Source: Lachnospiraceae bacterium (GTDB taxonomy: Bacteria; Bacillota; Clostridia; Lachnospirales; Lachnospiraceae). From it: 64,000 nt of DNA. The translations under genes and the position numbers were made by a program. The DNA is taken from assembly GCA_017938145.1 (NCBI GenBank), contig JAGBCB010000037.1, positions 1 to 64,000 on the forward strand. Direction: 5' to 3'. Positions 34,981-44,119 of the stretch are shown piece after piece; position 1 is the first letter of the stretch, and each line of letters starts with the position of its first letter. Under the pieces are notes generated by a model. It worked only from the letters and a program-made list of their open reading frames with translations. It was not told the origin of the DNA and did no database searches.

Positions 34981-35774
34981 TGAAGCTGACACCATATCTG
35001 GCTTTTGCAAAAAAGAGCTTTTTAAACCGTAGTGCGTACCGCTTTAATCATTTTATGGGCATTCTAAATACCTTGGTTCGAATTTTCATTTTCTGGTGTA
35101 TTTATCGTGCCCTGTATGGTGAAAGAAATGAAGTGGACGGTATTACGATGGCAATGGTAACGACAAATTTTGTTTTGTCTATCGGAATGGATGCTCTTTT
35201 TTCAATCAATGATTACTATCTTCCGAACAGAATCGGAAACGGAAGTATTGCAACGGAACTTTTACTGCCAATCAGTTTTAAAGGAAGAATGTTGTTTGAA
35301 AATCTGGGAAACACCTTGTTTCAGTTGATTTTTCATTTTGCACCGGCACTGGTAGTTTGTGTTGTTACGGTAGGAGTGCTGCCGCCGGTGAGCTTCGGAT
35401 GTTTTCTGTTGTTTATTATCAGTGCTGTTTTGGGCTACGGAGTACTGTGGAATTTGAGCTTTCTGTTACAGACTTTTTCGTTCTGGCTGCTTAACATGTG
35501 GAGTCTAATGACTATCAAAAATGTATTTTTAAACGTGCTTTCCGGTTCCATGATTCCACTTTGGTTTATGCCGGATTGGATGGCACCGGTAATGAATCTG
35601 CTTCCTTTTTCTTCAATTTACTTTACACCGGTCCAGATTTATCTGGGGCAACTGAGCGCGAAAGAGATTGGTACAAAGTTCCTGGTTCAGATGCTTTGGA
35701 TAGGTGTGTTGTATTTATGCGGTAACGTATTTTGGAAAAAAGGGAAAAAGAAACTAGTGGTGCAGGGAGGTTGA
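34980..35774 (+). CDS. ABC-2 type permease subunit A
   Basis: This 264-residue protein has six membrane segments and a start similar to ABC-2/DUF990 permeases (YLAFAKKSFLNRSAYRFNHFMG). It forms half of the membrane channel with the next gene's product. ATG 34980 shares a base with the preceding stop. Substrates of this family include drugs, peptides and polysaccharide precursors; nothing here narrows it down. Confidence 0.85.
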   Translation: MKLTPYLAFAKKSFLNRSAYRFNHFMGILNTLVRIFIFWCIYRALYGERNEVDGITMAMVTTNFVLSIGMDALFSINDYYLPNRIGNGSIATELLLPISFKGRMLFENLGNTLFQLIFHFAPALVVCVVTVGVLPPVSFGCFLLFIISAVLGYGVLWNLSFLLQTFSFWLLNMWSLMTIKNVFLNVLSGSMIPLWFMPDWMAPVMNLLPFSSIYFTPVQIYLGQLSAKEIGTKFLVQMLWIGVLYLCGNVFWKKGKKKLVVQGG

Positions 35775-35778
35775 TGAG

Positions 35779-36588
35779 ATGATACGTGATGTTCTGCACC
35801 TGATAGGTGTATATACAAAAACTATTATGAAATCCTGGTTTCAGTATAAAGTGGACGCAGTGTTGCGCTCCCTGGCAGTATTCCTTAGGGAATCCACGGG
35901 CATTATAGTGGTGTATTTTACTTTGTTGAAATTTGATACCTTGAACGGATGGAATGTATATGAATTGCTATTTTTATTCAGTTTGTTGTTTGTGACATAC
36001 GGTATAATGATTCTGTTTTTTACAGGACTTCGTGATTTCGGAGGAACCGTCAGGAACGGTGGCTTTGACCGATATATCTTAAGGCCGAGAGGCTTATTGT
36101 TCCAGATAATTTTTGTTAATGCCGACTGGTTTGCTGCCATCGGGCATGGCGGCCTTGGCATTGTGCTGTTTTTGATTTCTGCATCAAAAGTGGGAATTGT
36201 GTGGAGTTTTGATAAGGCAATGTATTATCTGTTTGCGATATTTGGCGGAGTGCTGATTCAGGGAGCAATTTTTTTGTTTTTGGCAACCTTAAATATTTAC
36301 TTGCTGGAAACAGGAAGTCTGAAGGAACTGTTTTACTGGAATGCCAGAAAATTCGCGGGGTATCCGCTCAGTATTTTTCATAAAGCAATTCAAACGGTGA
36401 TGCTTTATGTGGTGCCTTTTGCCTTTGTAAATTATTTTCCGGCCCAGTATTTGCTCCGTAAAGAAGATATGGCGGCATATCCGGAAATCTTTCTTTATCT
36501 TACACCGGCGCTTGGTGTGGCAATGTATCTGCTTGCCTATGTGTTCTGGAGATTTAGTTTGAAATATTATAAGAGTTCGGGAAACTAA
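35779..36588 (+). CDS. ABC-2 type permease subunit B (DUF990-like)
   Basis: This 269-residue protein has six membrane segments, with the LRDFGGTVRNGGFDRYILRPRG loop that is typical of DUF990-type ABC-2 subunits. It partners with the previous permease and both ATPases. It is the last gene of the transporter unit, and the next gene (YccF) begins 120 bases later with its own ribosome site. Confidence 0.86.
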   Translation: MIRDVLHLIGVYTKTIMKSWFQYKVDAVLRSLAVFLRESTGIIVVYFTLLKFDTLNGWNVYELLFLFSLLFVTYGIMILFFTGLRDFGGTVRNGGFDRYILRPRGLLFQIIFVNADWFAAIGHGGLGIVLFLISASKVGIVWSFDKAMYYLFAIFGGVLIQGAIFLFLATLNIYLLETGSLKELFYWNARKFAGYPLSIFHKAIQTVMLYVVPFAFVNYFPAQYLLRKEDMAAYPEIFLYLTPALGVAMYLLAYVFWRFSLKYYKSSGN

Positions 36589-36708
36589 TCTTCTAACCAA
36601 ATTCTAACGAAACCCTCATTCTCCTTTTATGGAATATGTGCCTATCTTCGTATATGATGTAGACATAAAGTAAATGAGTTGTTGATTCACAAGAGAGGAG
36701 ATAAGAGT

Positions 36709-37071
36709 ATGGGTTGTCTTGGAAATTTATTATGGTTATTATGCGGCGGCATTATAGGTGCAATATGCTGGATGATAGAAGGTTTGTTATGGTGCGTGAC
36801 AGTTGTCGGAATTCCTATCGGAATCCAGTGCTTTAAATTTGCAGGCTTAACGCTTTTTCCGTTTGGGAAAGAGGTAGCGTACGGCGGTGGACCGGTATCA
36901 TTTTTGGCCAATATCATTTGGATTCTTGTAACCGGTATCCCGATGGCAGTGGAGCATTTGGTTTTTGGTGCAATATTATGTGTTACCGTAATCGGTATTC
37001 CCTTCGGATTACAGCATTTTAAGCTGGCAAAACTGGCTCTTATGCCGTTTGGAGCAAGTGTAAGATTGTAA
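36709..37071 (+). CDS. YccF-family inner membrane protein
   Basis: This 120-residue protein has two copies of the YccF domain. Each contains a hydrophobic stretch and a G-I-P-(I/F)-G-(I/L)-Q-(C/H)-F-K pattern (VVGIPIGIQCFKFAGLTLFPFG and VIGIPFGLQHFKLAKLALMPFG). YccF proteins are small bacterial membrane proteins without a defined role. ATG 36709 follows GAGAGGAGAT. A clear terminator lies after it, so it is monocistronic. Confidence 0.88.
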   Translation: MGCLGNLLWLLCGGIIGAICWMIEGLLWCVTVVGIPIGIQCFKFAGLTLFPFGKEVAYGGGPVSFLANIIWILVTGIPMAVEHLVFGAILCVTVIGIPFGLQHFKLAKLALMPFGASVRL

Positions 37072-37080
37072 AAGAGGAAC

Positions 37081-37125
37081 GAACCCCTTTGCATAGCAAA
37101 ATATGCGGAGGGGTTATTCTTTTTC
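37081..37125 (+). terminator. Terminator after the YccF gene
   Basis: AACCCCT-TT-GCATA pairs with TATGC-GG-AGGGGTT and is followed by ATTCTTTTT. Confidence 0.8.
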
Positions 37126-37197
37126 GATTTGTACTTTATGGCAGTAATGTGGTACAATAACAGTAGAATATTGCGGGAGAGAAGGGAGAACAATATT

Positions 37198-38763
37198 ATG
37201 GGGTTTGAAAGCATACTGTTCGGAAGTGCTAAACCGGAACTTGTAAAAGCAGAACCGGACTTTTTTAAGGACTTGCAGCTGGATTACCTGGTAGAGAAGA
37301 TTTTAGAGCAAAGCAAGGGCTATAAAACGGCACCGTACTTTTATACCTTTCCGGGGACTGCAGAAATCATCCGGTACCGGCAGCAGATTTGCAAGGATAT
37401 GGAGTCGGAAGCGCTCTGTACCGTGCTTTGGAGTTTTTGCAGACGGCTGGCGGAATCCAGAAAGATTTATAACCTTTCCTTGGAAAGCCAGGGAGTGATA
37501 GCGATTGCAACCTACCATTTGCAGGCAGCAACTCTTTATAGAGAGGCGTTGTTAAAGCTTGACGAGGAGCTGGGCGGCATTAGTGAGGGCATTACCTCGG
37601 AAGGTCTAAAAGAATTTTATACCTACATAAAAGAAGAACTGAAAAAACAGGAAGAAACCGGATTTGTAGCGGCACTTAATCGGGCAAACAGCTTTTTTTC
37701 CGAACTGAAATTTACTCTTTCCATCGATCAGGATAAGTTAATTGTATCCGAGGAGAAGGAAGCAGCTAAAAAGCGGGAAAGAAAAGAAAAAAAGCCGGTA
37801 GAAAATTATTTTGAAGAGCTGGCAAAACTTCTTGGTGTGGAAATGCAGGAGCAGTATCTTGCCATGAGGGATATTTTTCCGGAACCGTTAAAAACCTCCA
37901 CACTGGAGCATGTACTGGTAGGAATTTTAAAGAAGAGTAAGCCAAAGGTATTTGAGGAAATTAACGGGTTTAAGCAGAACTTTCCTGATATTTATCCAAA
38001 GATAATTTTAGATTTTGAAGAGGAAGTACAGTTTTATTTGTGCTTCCAGAAGTTTAGAACAAGAACCCTCGGCATGGGATATCCGATGGGAACGGCAACC
38101 ACATCGGAGAACGGAGAATTTACCGGACGGGAAGTATACGATATTGCACTGGTTTGGAAGCAGGAGTTAAATGACTACGAAGTGGTTTCCAACGATTTTT
38201 CCATGAAAAACCATCCGTGCTTTTTTGTAGTAACCGGACCGAACCAGGGCGGAAAAACCACCTTTGCCCGTTCCATGGGCCAGGCGGTATACTTTGCACT
38301 GATGGGTCTTCCGGTAAATGCAGAGACGTTTCATATGCCGATGTTTAACGGAATTTCCACCCACTTTGAAGCAGAAGAAACCCTGCAGTCCAACTCCGGT
38401 AAACTGAAGGAAGAAATCAACCGCCTTATTCCGATGATGCGTAAAGACAGTAACCGCAATTCCTTTGTAGTTTTAAATGAGCTGTTTACTACGGCGACAA
38501 CCCACGATGCCATGATTATGGGCCGTAAGGTAATGGAATCTTTCCTGGCAAGAGATTGCTACGGTATTTATGTTACCCATATTCAGGAACTGGCAGAGGA
38601 AGCAGATAACATTATCAGTCTGGTGGCACAGCTGGAGCCGGGAGAAGAGAGCAAGCGCAGTTACCGCATGCTTCCGATGAAAGCCCAGGGCTACGGTTAT
38701 TCCGACGCGTTGGTAAAGAAGTTCCATCTGGAATATGAAGAGATTATAAGGAGGTTGTCATAA
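37198..38763 (+). CDS. MutS-like ATPase, first of a pair
   Basis: This 521-residue protein has a C-terminal MutS-type ATPase domain with Walker A GPNQGGKTTFARS and Walker B-like VVLNELFTT, preceded by helical lever/clamp-like segments. It lacks the N-terminal mismatch-recognition domain (no Phe-x-Glu motif) and has no Smr nuclease tail, so it is not a repair MutS1 or MutS2. A basic patch KKRERKEKK lies near residue 190. The start at ATG 37198 follows GAAGGGAG. Its stop overlaps the next MutS-like gene by one base; the two may form a heterodimer. Confidence 0.82.
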   Translation: MGFESILFGSAKPELVKAEPDFFKDLQLDYLVEKILEQSKGYKTAPYFYTFPGTAEIIRYRQQICKDMESEALCTVLWSFCRRLAESRKIYNLSLESQGVIAIATYHLQAATLYREALLKLDEELGGISEGITSEGLKEFYTYIKEELKKQEETGFVAALNRANSFFSELKFTLSIDQDKLIVSEEKEAAKKRERKEKKPVENYFEELAKLLGVEMQEQYLAMRDIFPEPLKTSTLEHVLVGILKKSKPKVFEEINGFKQNFPDIYPKIILDFEEEVQFYLCFQKFRTRTLGMGYPMGTATTSENGEFTGREVYDIALVWKQELNDYEVVSNDFSMKNHPCFFVVTGPNQGGKTTFARSMGQAVYFALMGLPVNAETFHMPMFNGISTHFEAEETLQSNSGKLKEEINRLIPMMRKDSNRNSFVVLNELFTTATTHDAMIMGRKVMESFLARDCYGIYVTHIQELAEEADNIISLVAQLEPGEESKRSYRMLPMKAQGYGYSDALVKKFHLEYEEIIRRLS

Positions 38764-40268
38764 TGGAACCTTATTTATTATATCGGGATTCTTCCACCGA
38801 CGGAAAGAAAAGCTATGCCTTTCCTCGGGATGTGATGAAAGACTTAAACTTAGATATTATCTTTAAAACCATGGCGAAGCAGGATGACCTGATTCATGAA
38901 AAGGTACGCCGGGTAATGATGCTTCCGCTGACAACACCGGAGGAAGTTTACTATCGTCAGGAGGTTCTTCGGGATTTGCGCCGTCAGGACGCCATGCTGG
39001 AAGACTTTTATGCCATCGCGGTACGCCAGAATAAGGCCTTAAAAGATTTAAAGGCTGCAATAAAAAGCAACCGGGCAAAATCTACAAGAAAAACCAGTGA
39101 GTTGTTTGAGTGCCTGAATTATCTGATGCAGGGGCAGGATGACTTGATAAAAATCCGGGAACTGTTGCTGCAAAAGAAGGATGCCTGGCAGTCGGAAGGT
39201 GTGCAGAATCTTCTGGAACGTTTAAAAGAAATGCCGCTGGAAAGCATTAAGAAGCGCCTGAGAGAAGCCAATTCCCTGACCATCGGATGTGAAGCTGGAT
39301 ATACCTTTCAGTTTGGCGGCGGTATGAAAATGGAAAAGGCAGAACTGAACTTTATCCGGCCGAACGGGGATGCAAAGAAGAACGGTTTAGAAAACTTTTA
39401 TCTGACCTTTCTGAAAAGAAACGCTATTTTGATTGGCACCGACGTTACCCTGCAGGAGGATGTCAATCATCTGGCAGAGGAGACGCTGGGGCAGATTATT
39501 ACCATCTTCCAGCCATATCTGCAAAAAATGATGGTGTTTTATGAGCATTACTGTGAGGAAATTTCCTTTTACATGGGTGCGGTACAATTTATGAGGCGCA
39601 TGGATGAGCTTTACGTTACACTAAAACTGCCGGAGCCAAAGCCGGTTGGTTCCAAGGATACTTCCTTTGAGCAGTTGTACGAACTTTCCATGGCGGTATA
39701 TACCCAGAGAAAGCCGGTGGGTAATTCTATTACACTGCTAAATAACCGCATGACCATTATTACCGGTGCAAACCAAGGCGGCAAGTCCACCTTCCTTCGA
39801 AGCTACGGTATTGCACAGGTGCTGATGCAGTGCGGTATGCCGGTGCCGGCCGGTAAGTTTTCTGCGCCGCTGTATCCGCAGATTTTTACCCACTTTACCC
39901 GTAATGAGGATGAGCATTTGAATAACGGCCGTTTAAGCGAAGAACTGCAGAGAATGAGCAATATGATTAACAAAGCAGTGCCAAACAGCCTGTTTTTACT
40001 AAACGAATCCTTTGCCAGTACCACAGAAAAAGAGGGTTCCAAAATCGCAGAAGGCATTATCAATGCCTTTTATGAAAAGAATATCACTACGATGATGGTA
40101 ACCCACTTGTATCAGTTGGCAAAGAAAAAATATGACGAGGCAAAAGACGGCAGTCATTTCCTGGTGGCAGAACGTACGGAAAACGGCACCAGAACCTTTA
40201 AGATGCTGCCGGGCGAACCGACCTATACCAGTTTTGGTACGGATTTGTTTAAGGTGCTGGAGGGGTAG
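38763..40268 (+). CDS. MutS-like ATPase, second of a pair
   Basis: This 501-residue protein has the same layout as the preceding one: helical core, then an ATPase domain with Walker A GANQGGKSTFLRS and LFLLNESFASTTEKEGS. It also lacks mismatch-recognition and nuclease domains. The two share only moderate similarity outside the ATPase, which fits a pair of different subunits rather than a recent duplication. Such MutS relatives are common in Firmicutes but their DNA substrate is not established. A strong terminator follows. Confidence 0.82.
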   Translation: MEPYLLYRDSSTDGKKSYAFPRDVMKDLNLDIIFKTMAKQDDLIHEKVRRVMMLPLTTPEEVYYRQEVLRDLRRQDAMLEDFYAIAVRQNKALKDLKAAIKSNRAKSTRKTSELFECLNYLMQGQDDLIKIRELLLQKKDAWQSEGVQNLLERLKEMPLESIKKRLREANSLTIGCEAGYTFQFGGGMKMEKAELNFIRPNGDAKKNGLENFYLTFLKRNAILIGTDVTLQEDVNHLAEETLGQIITIFQPYLQKMMVFYEHYCEEISFYMGAVQFMRRMDELYVTLKLPEPKPVGSKDTSFEQLYELSMAVYTQRKPVGNSITLLNNRMTIITGANQGGKSTFLRSYGIAQVLMQCGMPVPAGKFSAPLYPQIFTHFTRNEDEHLNNGRLSEELQRMSNMINKAVPNSLFLLNESFASTTEKEGSKIAEGIINAFYEKNITTMMVTHLYQLAKKKYDEAKDGSHFLVAERTENGTRTFKMLPGEPTYTSFGTDLFKVLEG

Positions 40269-40292
40269 AAAATGAAATCAGTTTTTATGTAA

Positions 40293-40347
40293 AATAATAC
40301 CCATGCTGACCGTTAGCGATAAGCGGGTCAGCATGGGTATTTATTTT
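40293..40347. terminator. Strong bidirectional terminator
   Basis: AATACCCATGCTGACC pairs with GGTCAGCATGGGTATT over the loop GTTAGCGATAAGC, with A and T runs outside. It ends the MutS-like operon and the convergent esterase gene. Confidence 0.88.
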
Positions 40348-41221
40348 ACATAGCCTGGTTAAGGAATCTTGCAGCCAGTTCCGGCCAGCCCTGGCAATCC
40401 GGCTGAATGTATTTTTCACAGCCGCCGGAGCTTTCTTCGTTGCAAAGCGCCAGACCGTGGCATCCAAACGGGAACATGTGGAACTCTGCCAGTACGCCCT
40501 TTTCGATGAGGGCACTTAAGTAAAGAAGAGAGTTCTCTACCGGAACGGAGGAGTCCTCGTAGGTGTGCCAAAGGAAAGTTGGAGGCACATCTTCGGTAAC
40601 GTGGCGGTCTAAGGTGACAAGTTCTACTAAATCCTGCTTGTACTTCTTTGCCTTGTCGGCATCGGACTGCATGCCCAGTAAGTTTTCAAAGGAACCTTGG
40701 TGTCCGAACTCACCGGAGGTGATAACCGGATAGGAGAGAACGCAGGCATTTGGCATAATCTCTTCCGGTGCACAGTTATTTAAATAGCTGGAAAGCCATT
40801 CTTTCTTATAGTGGATGCAGAGACTGGCTGCCAGATGTCCGCCGGCGGAAAAGCCCATAACGGCAATGCGTTCCGGGTCAATGCCCCATTCTGCGGCATG
40901 TTCACGCACGGTACGTACGGCAACTGCTAAATCGCAAAGGGAAGACGGAAATTCAAACGGTGCAATGTGATAGGTTAATACAAAGGTGGAAAAACCGAGG
41001 GTATTAAAACGCTTTGCCACCGGTTTACCTTCTCTGTCGGAAAGGTGCTCGTAGCCGCCGCCCGGGCAGATAATAATGGCTGGACGAAGTTCTTCTGTTG
41101 CCGGTGCATCTTCCTTATCAAGTAAAAAGCAGTCCAGGGTAGCAGGTTTAAAGCTTCCTTTTTTTACCTTGTCCACCGGAACTACCATATAATTTTCAAC
41201 GGTTAATGTGAATTCTTTCAT
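40346..41221 (-). CDS. Alpha/beta-hydrolase esterase (BD-FAE/acetyl-xylan-esterase-like)
   Basis: This 291-residue cytoplasmic hydrolase has the oxyanion motif CPGGGYEHLSDRE, nucleophile GFSAGGHLAAS, an acid in HTYEDSSVPVENS and His in FGCHGLALC. The pattern matches feruloyl/acetyl-xylan esterases that act on short xylo-oligosaccharides. The start at 41221 follows AGGAGG. With no signal peptide it would act on imported sugars, consistent with the GH43 and CE15 enzymes elsewhere in the window. Confidence 0.85.
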   Translation of the reverse strand: MKEFTLTVENYMVVPVDKVKKGSFKPATLDCFLLDKEDAPATEELRPAIIICPGGGYEHLSDREGKPVAKRFNTLGFSTFVLTYHIAPFEFPSSLCDLAVAVRTVREHAAEWGIDPERIAVMGFSAGGHLAASLCIHYKKEWLSSYLNNCAPEEIMPNACVLSYPVITSGEFGHQGSFENLLGMQSDADKAKKYKQDLVELVTLDRHVTEDVPPTFLWHTYEDSSVPVENSLLYLSALIEKGVLAEFHMFPFGCHGLALCNEESSGGCEKYIQPDCQGWPELAARFLNQAM

Positions 41222-41305
41222 AGAATCCTCCTTGTAATTTTTCAAGAATTTCAGTATAGTTAAGATACAATAGTTATTATACTATGTTTTAGGAGAGAGT
41301 CAATT

Positions 41306-42301
41306 ATGAAAAAGAAAATTTTAGTACTTGCCACCGGTGGCACCATTGCTTCCGAAGCAGGAGCAAACGGTCTGGAACCTGCGGTAGGAGCCTGCGGATT
41401 GCTTCCGTATTTAGTGGGGGTGGCAGAAAATTACGATATTACTACAAAAGACATCCTGCACTTGGACAGTTCCAACATTCAGCCGGAGGAGTGGGTTTTG
41501 ATTGCCCGCAGTGTGTACGAGCATCATAAGCAATATGACGGTATCATCATTACCCACGGTACGGATACCATGGCATATACGGCCTCTATTTTGTCCTACA
41601 TGTTAAAGAACATTCCGATTCCGGTGGTGCTTACCGGTTCTCAGCTGCCCATGAGTCATCCCCTTACGGACGCGGCGGACAACATGCGCTATGCCTTCGC
41701 CATGGCGGCCAGCGGCACACCGGGCGTGTTTGTAAGTTTTAACCGGAAAATTATTTTAGGATGCCGTGCGGTAAAAGTGCGGACTACAGGTTTTGATGCT
41801 TTCGAAAGTGTCAATTGCAAAAATGTGGCGGTTATCGATTCCAATGGTTTGAACATAAATGAAAAACTGTTGAAAAATCCTTTGGGCAAATGTGAACTGT
41901 TAGATTCCTTGTGCCCGGATGTATTTTTAATCAAGCTGACACCGGGACTGAATCCGGAGATTTTTGATGTACTGCTTCGGATGAATTACAAGGGCATTGT
42001 TATTGAAGCCTTCGGCGCAGGAGGCCTGCATTTTATTAACCGTGACCTGATTTCCAAACTGGCAAAGATGGTGGAACACGGTATTTCTGTAGTAGTATCC
42101 AGCCAGTGCCTGTACGAGCGCAGTGATTTGTCTATTTATCAGGTAGGGCAGCTGGCTTTGGAAAAGGGAGTGATCAGTGCCTACGATATGACTACCGAGG
42201 CTGCAGTGACTAAGTTAATCTGGGCATTGGGACAGACAAAAGACCCGGCAGAGATTAAAAAAATCTTTGAAACAAACTATACCGGTGAGATTACACTGTA
42301 A
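41306..42301 (+). CDS. ansA: L-asparaginase, type I
   Basis: This 331-residue enzyme hydrolyses asparagine to aspartate and ammonia in the cytoplasm. Active-site signatures are ATGGTIASEAG (nucleophile Thr near residue 12) and the second triad HGTDTMAYTAS. There is no signal peptide, which favours the type I form. AGGAGAG precedes ATG 41306. It is followed by a terminator, so it is monocistronic. Confidence 0.93.
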   Translation: MKKKILVLATGGTIASEAGANGLEPAVGACGLLPYLVGVAENYDITTKDILHLDSSNIQPEEWVLIARSVYEHHKQYDGIIITHGTDTMAYTASILSYMLKNIPIPVVLTGSQLPMSHPLTDAADNMRYAFAMAASGTPGVFVSFNRKIILGCRAVKVRTTGFDAFESVNCKNVAVIDSNGLNINEKLLKNPLGKCELLDSLCPDVFLIKLTPGLNPEIFDVLLRMNYKGIVIEAFGAGGLHFINRDLISKLAKMVEHGISVVVSSQCLYERSDLSIYQVGQLALEKGVISAYDMTTEAAVTKLIWALGQTKDPAEIKKIFETNYTGEITL

Positions 42302-42322
42302 AATTGTAAACCAAACTTTACG

Positions 42323-42359
42323 GGAAAAGCGATTTTTTTCAAAAAAATCGCTTTTTTTA
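42323..42359 (+). terminator. Terminator after ansA
   Basis: AAAAGCGATTTTTTT pairs with AAAAAAATCGCTTTT around a one-base loop centre, ending in a T run. Confidence 0.82.
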
Positions 42360-42360
42360 G

Positions 42361-42455
42361 TGGACAAAATGAAAAAAGTAGCATATAATGCAACTGAAAG
42401 TTGCAGAAAAAGCATTGTAAAGTTGCTTGTAAGTCATATGTTATGTTGCTATAAT
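42361..42455 (+). promoter_or_regulatory. Tandem promoters and palindrome of the XRE-GlmM operon
   Basis: Promoter 1 is TGGACA (42361-42366), a 17-base spacer and TATAAT (42384-42389). A perfect palindrome GCAACT-GAA-AGTTGC (42390-42404) follows directly, across the expected transcription start. Promoter 2 is TTGTAA (42427-42432), a 17-base spacer and TATAAT (42450-42455). Another AGTTGC half-site lies at 42421-42426, abutting the promoter 2 -35. The palindrome is the natural operator candidate for the DNA-binding domain of the first gene. Confidence 0.65.
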
Positions 42456-42496
42456 GGGTCACAAGTAAAAGATTGCAATGCAAAAGGAGAATTATT

Positions 42497-44119
42497 ATGA
42501 CAATTGGTCAAAAGATTATTCAACTCAGAAATGCTGCCGATATTTCCCAGGAACAGCTGGCGGAGACTCTCGGGGTTTCCAGACAGTCCGTATCCAAGTG
42601 GGAGATGGACCAGGCACTTCCGCAGATTGACAAAGTGTTACAGCTGGCAGAAATTTTCAGTGTATCCACAGATGAATTACTGCTTGATAAAATTGAAATC
42701 AACAGAAAGCCTGCAAATGAACCAAGAACCTTAAAGTACTTTGGTACCGACGGTTTCCGCGGTGAGGCAAATGTAACTTTAACCTCCATGCAGGCCTATA
42801 AGGTGGGACGTTTCCTTGGATGGTATTATTCCTCCAAGCTTTCCGGATGTACAAAAGCGGGTTACCGTCCACGTATCGTTATCGGTAAGGACACCCGCCG
42901 TTCCAGTTACATGCTGGAGTATTCCATTGTGGCAGGTCTTACTGCCAGTGGCGCGGATGTATATATGCTGCACGTTATTACGACACCGGGTGTATCCTAC
43001 GTTACCCGTAAGGATGAATTTGACTGCGGTATTATGATTACTGCGTCCCACAATCCATACTATGACAACGGTATCAAGGTTATCAATTCCTACGGTGAAA
43101 AGCTGGATGATGATACCACCATGTTAATCGAAGCATACATTGATGGCGACTTAAAGACTCTTGGCGTTACAGGCGATGACCTGCCACTGGCCCAGAAGTC
43201 CAAGATCGGTTGTATCCACGACTATTCTGCAGGCAGAAACCGTTACATCGGTTACCTGATTTCCGTGGCATCCAATTCTTATAAAAAGTTAAGAATCGGA
43301 TTGGACTGTGCCAACGGTGCTTCCTGGAACATTGCCAATGCGGTATTCAGTGCCCTGGGTGCACAGACCTACGTTATCGGTGATGAACCGGACGGTCTCA
43401 ACTGTAATGAGGGCTGCGGTTCCACCCATATTGAAAAGTTAAAGAAGTTAGTAAAAGATAAGCATTTAGACCTTGGCTTTGCCTTTGACGGTGATGCCGA
43501 CCGCTGTATCGCAGTGGACGGAAACGGCAACGAGGTAGACGGCGATGCCATGATTTACATCCTCGGTAAGAGAATGAAGGCAAGAGGCACCTTGAATGAC
43601 AACACTGTTGTTACCACCATTATGTCCAACAGCGGCTTTGTAAACAGCCTTGCTGAAATCGGCATCAAGTGCGAGCAGACCAAGGTTGGTGACCGTTTCG
43701 TTTATGAGTGCATGCAGGCAAATGATTATGCCATCGGCGGCGAGCAGTCCGGTCACATTATCATGAAGAAGTACGCTACCACCGGTGACGGTATTTTAAC
43801 CGCTATCATGATTGCAGAGGAAATTTGCGATTCCAAGTCTACTCTTGCCCAACTGGCAGAACCAATCAAGTTCTATCCGCAGTACTTAAAGAACCTGCGT
43901 GTAAAGGATAAAGCGGCAGTATTTGCAGATGCCAATGTAATGGCTGCAAAGGATGCGGTAGAAAAGCTCATCAACGGAAAGGGCAGAGCACTGCTTCGTC
44001 AGAGCGGTACCGAGCCGGTTGTCCGTGTTATGATTGAGAGTGAAACACAGGAACAGTGTGTAGAATATGCAGAGATGATTGCAAAGGCAATTGCGGAAGG
44101 AGGACACTGCGTTGAATAA
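42497..44119 (+). CDS. XRE DNA-binding domain fused to a GlmM-type phosphohexomutase
   Basis: This 540-residue protein combines a full XRE helix-turn-helix (about 1-63: ISQEQLAETLGVSRQSVSKWE) with a complete phosphohexomutase (about 78-538). The enzyme part has FGTDGFRGEAN, catalytic Ser184 in TASHNP, metal loop DGDADR (331-336), sugar-binding GGEQSGH and phosphate-binding RQSGTEPVVRV, closest to phosphoglucosamine mutase. It should convert glucosamine-6-P to glucosamine-1-P and probably binds DNA. ATG 42497 follows AAAGGAG. Downstream genes are a hexapeptide acyltransferase-like protein and NagB, so the enzyme may control its own pathway directly. All key residues are intact. Confidence 0.9.
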   Translation: MTIGQKIIQLRNAADISQEQLAETLGVSRQSVSKWEMDQALPQIDKVLQLAEIFSVSTDELLLDKIEINRKPANEPRTLKYFGTDGFRGEANVTLTSMQAYKVGRFLGWYYSSKLSGCTKAGYRPRIVIGKDTRRSSYMLEYSIVAGLTASGADVYMLHVITTPGVSYVTRKDEFDCGIMITASHNPYYDNGIKVINSYGEKLDDDTTMLIEAYIDGDLKTLGVTGDDLPLAQKSKIGCIHDYSAGRNRYIGYLISVASNSYKKLRIGLDCANGASWNIANAVFSALGAQTYVIGDEPDGLNCNEGCGSTHIEKLKKLVKDKHLDLGFAFDGDADRCIAVDGNGNEVDGDAMIYILGKRMKARGTLNDNTVVTTIMSNSGFVNSLAEIGIKCEQTKVGDRFVYECMQANDYAIGGEQSGHIIMKKYATTGDGILTAIMIAEEICDSKSTLAQLAEPIKFYPQYLKNLRVKDKAAVFADANVMAAKDAVEKLINGKGRALLRQSGTEPVVRVMIESETQEQCVEYAEMIAKAIAEGGHCVE

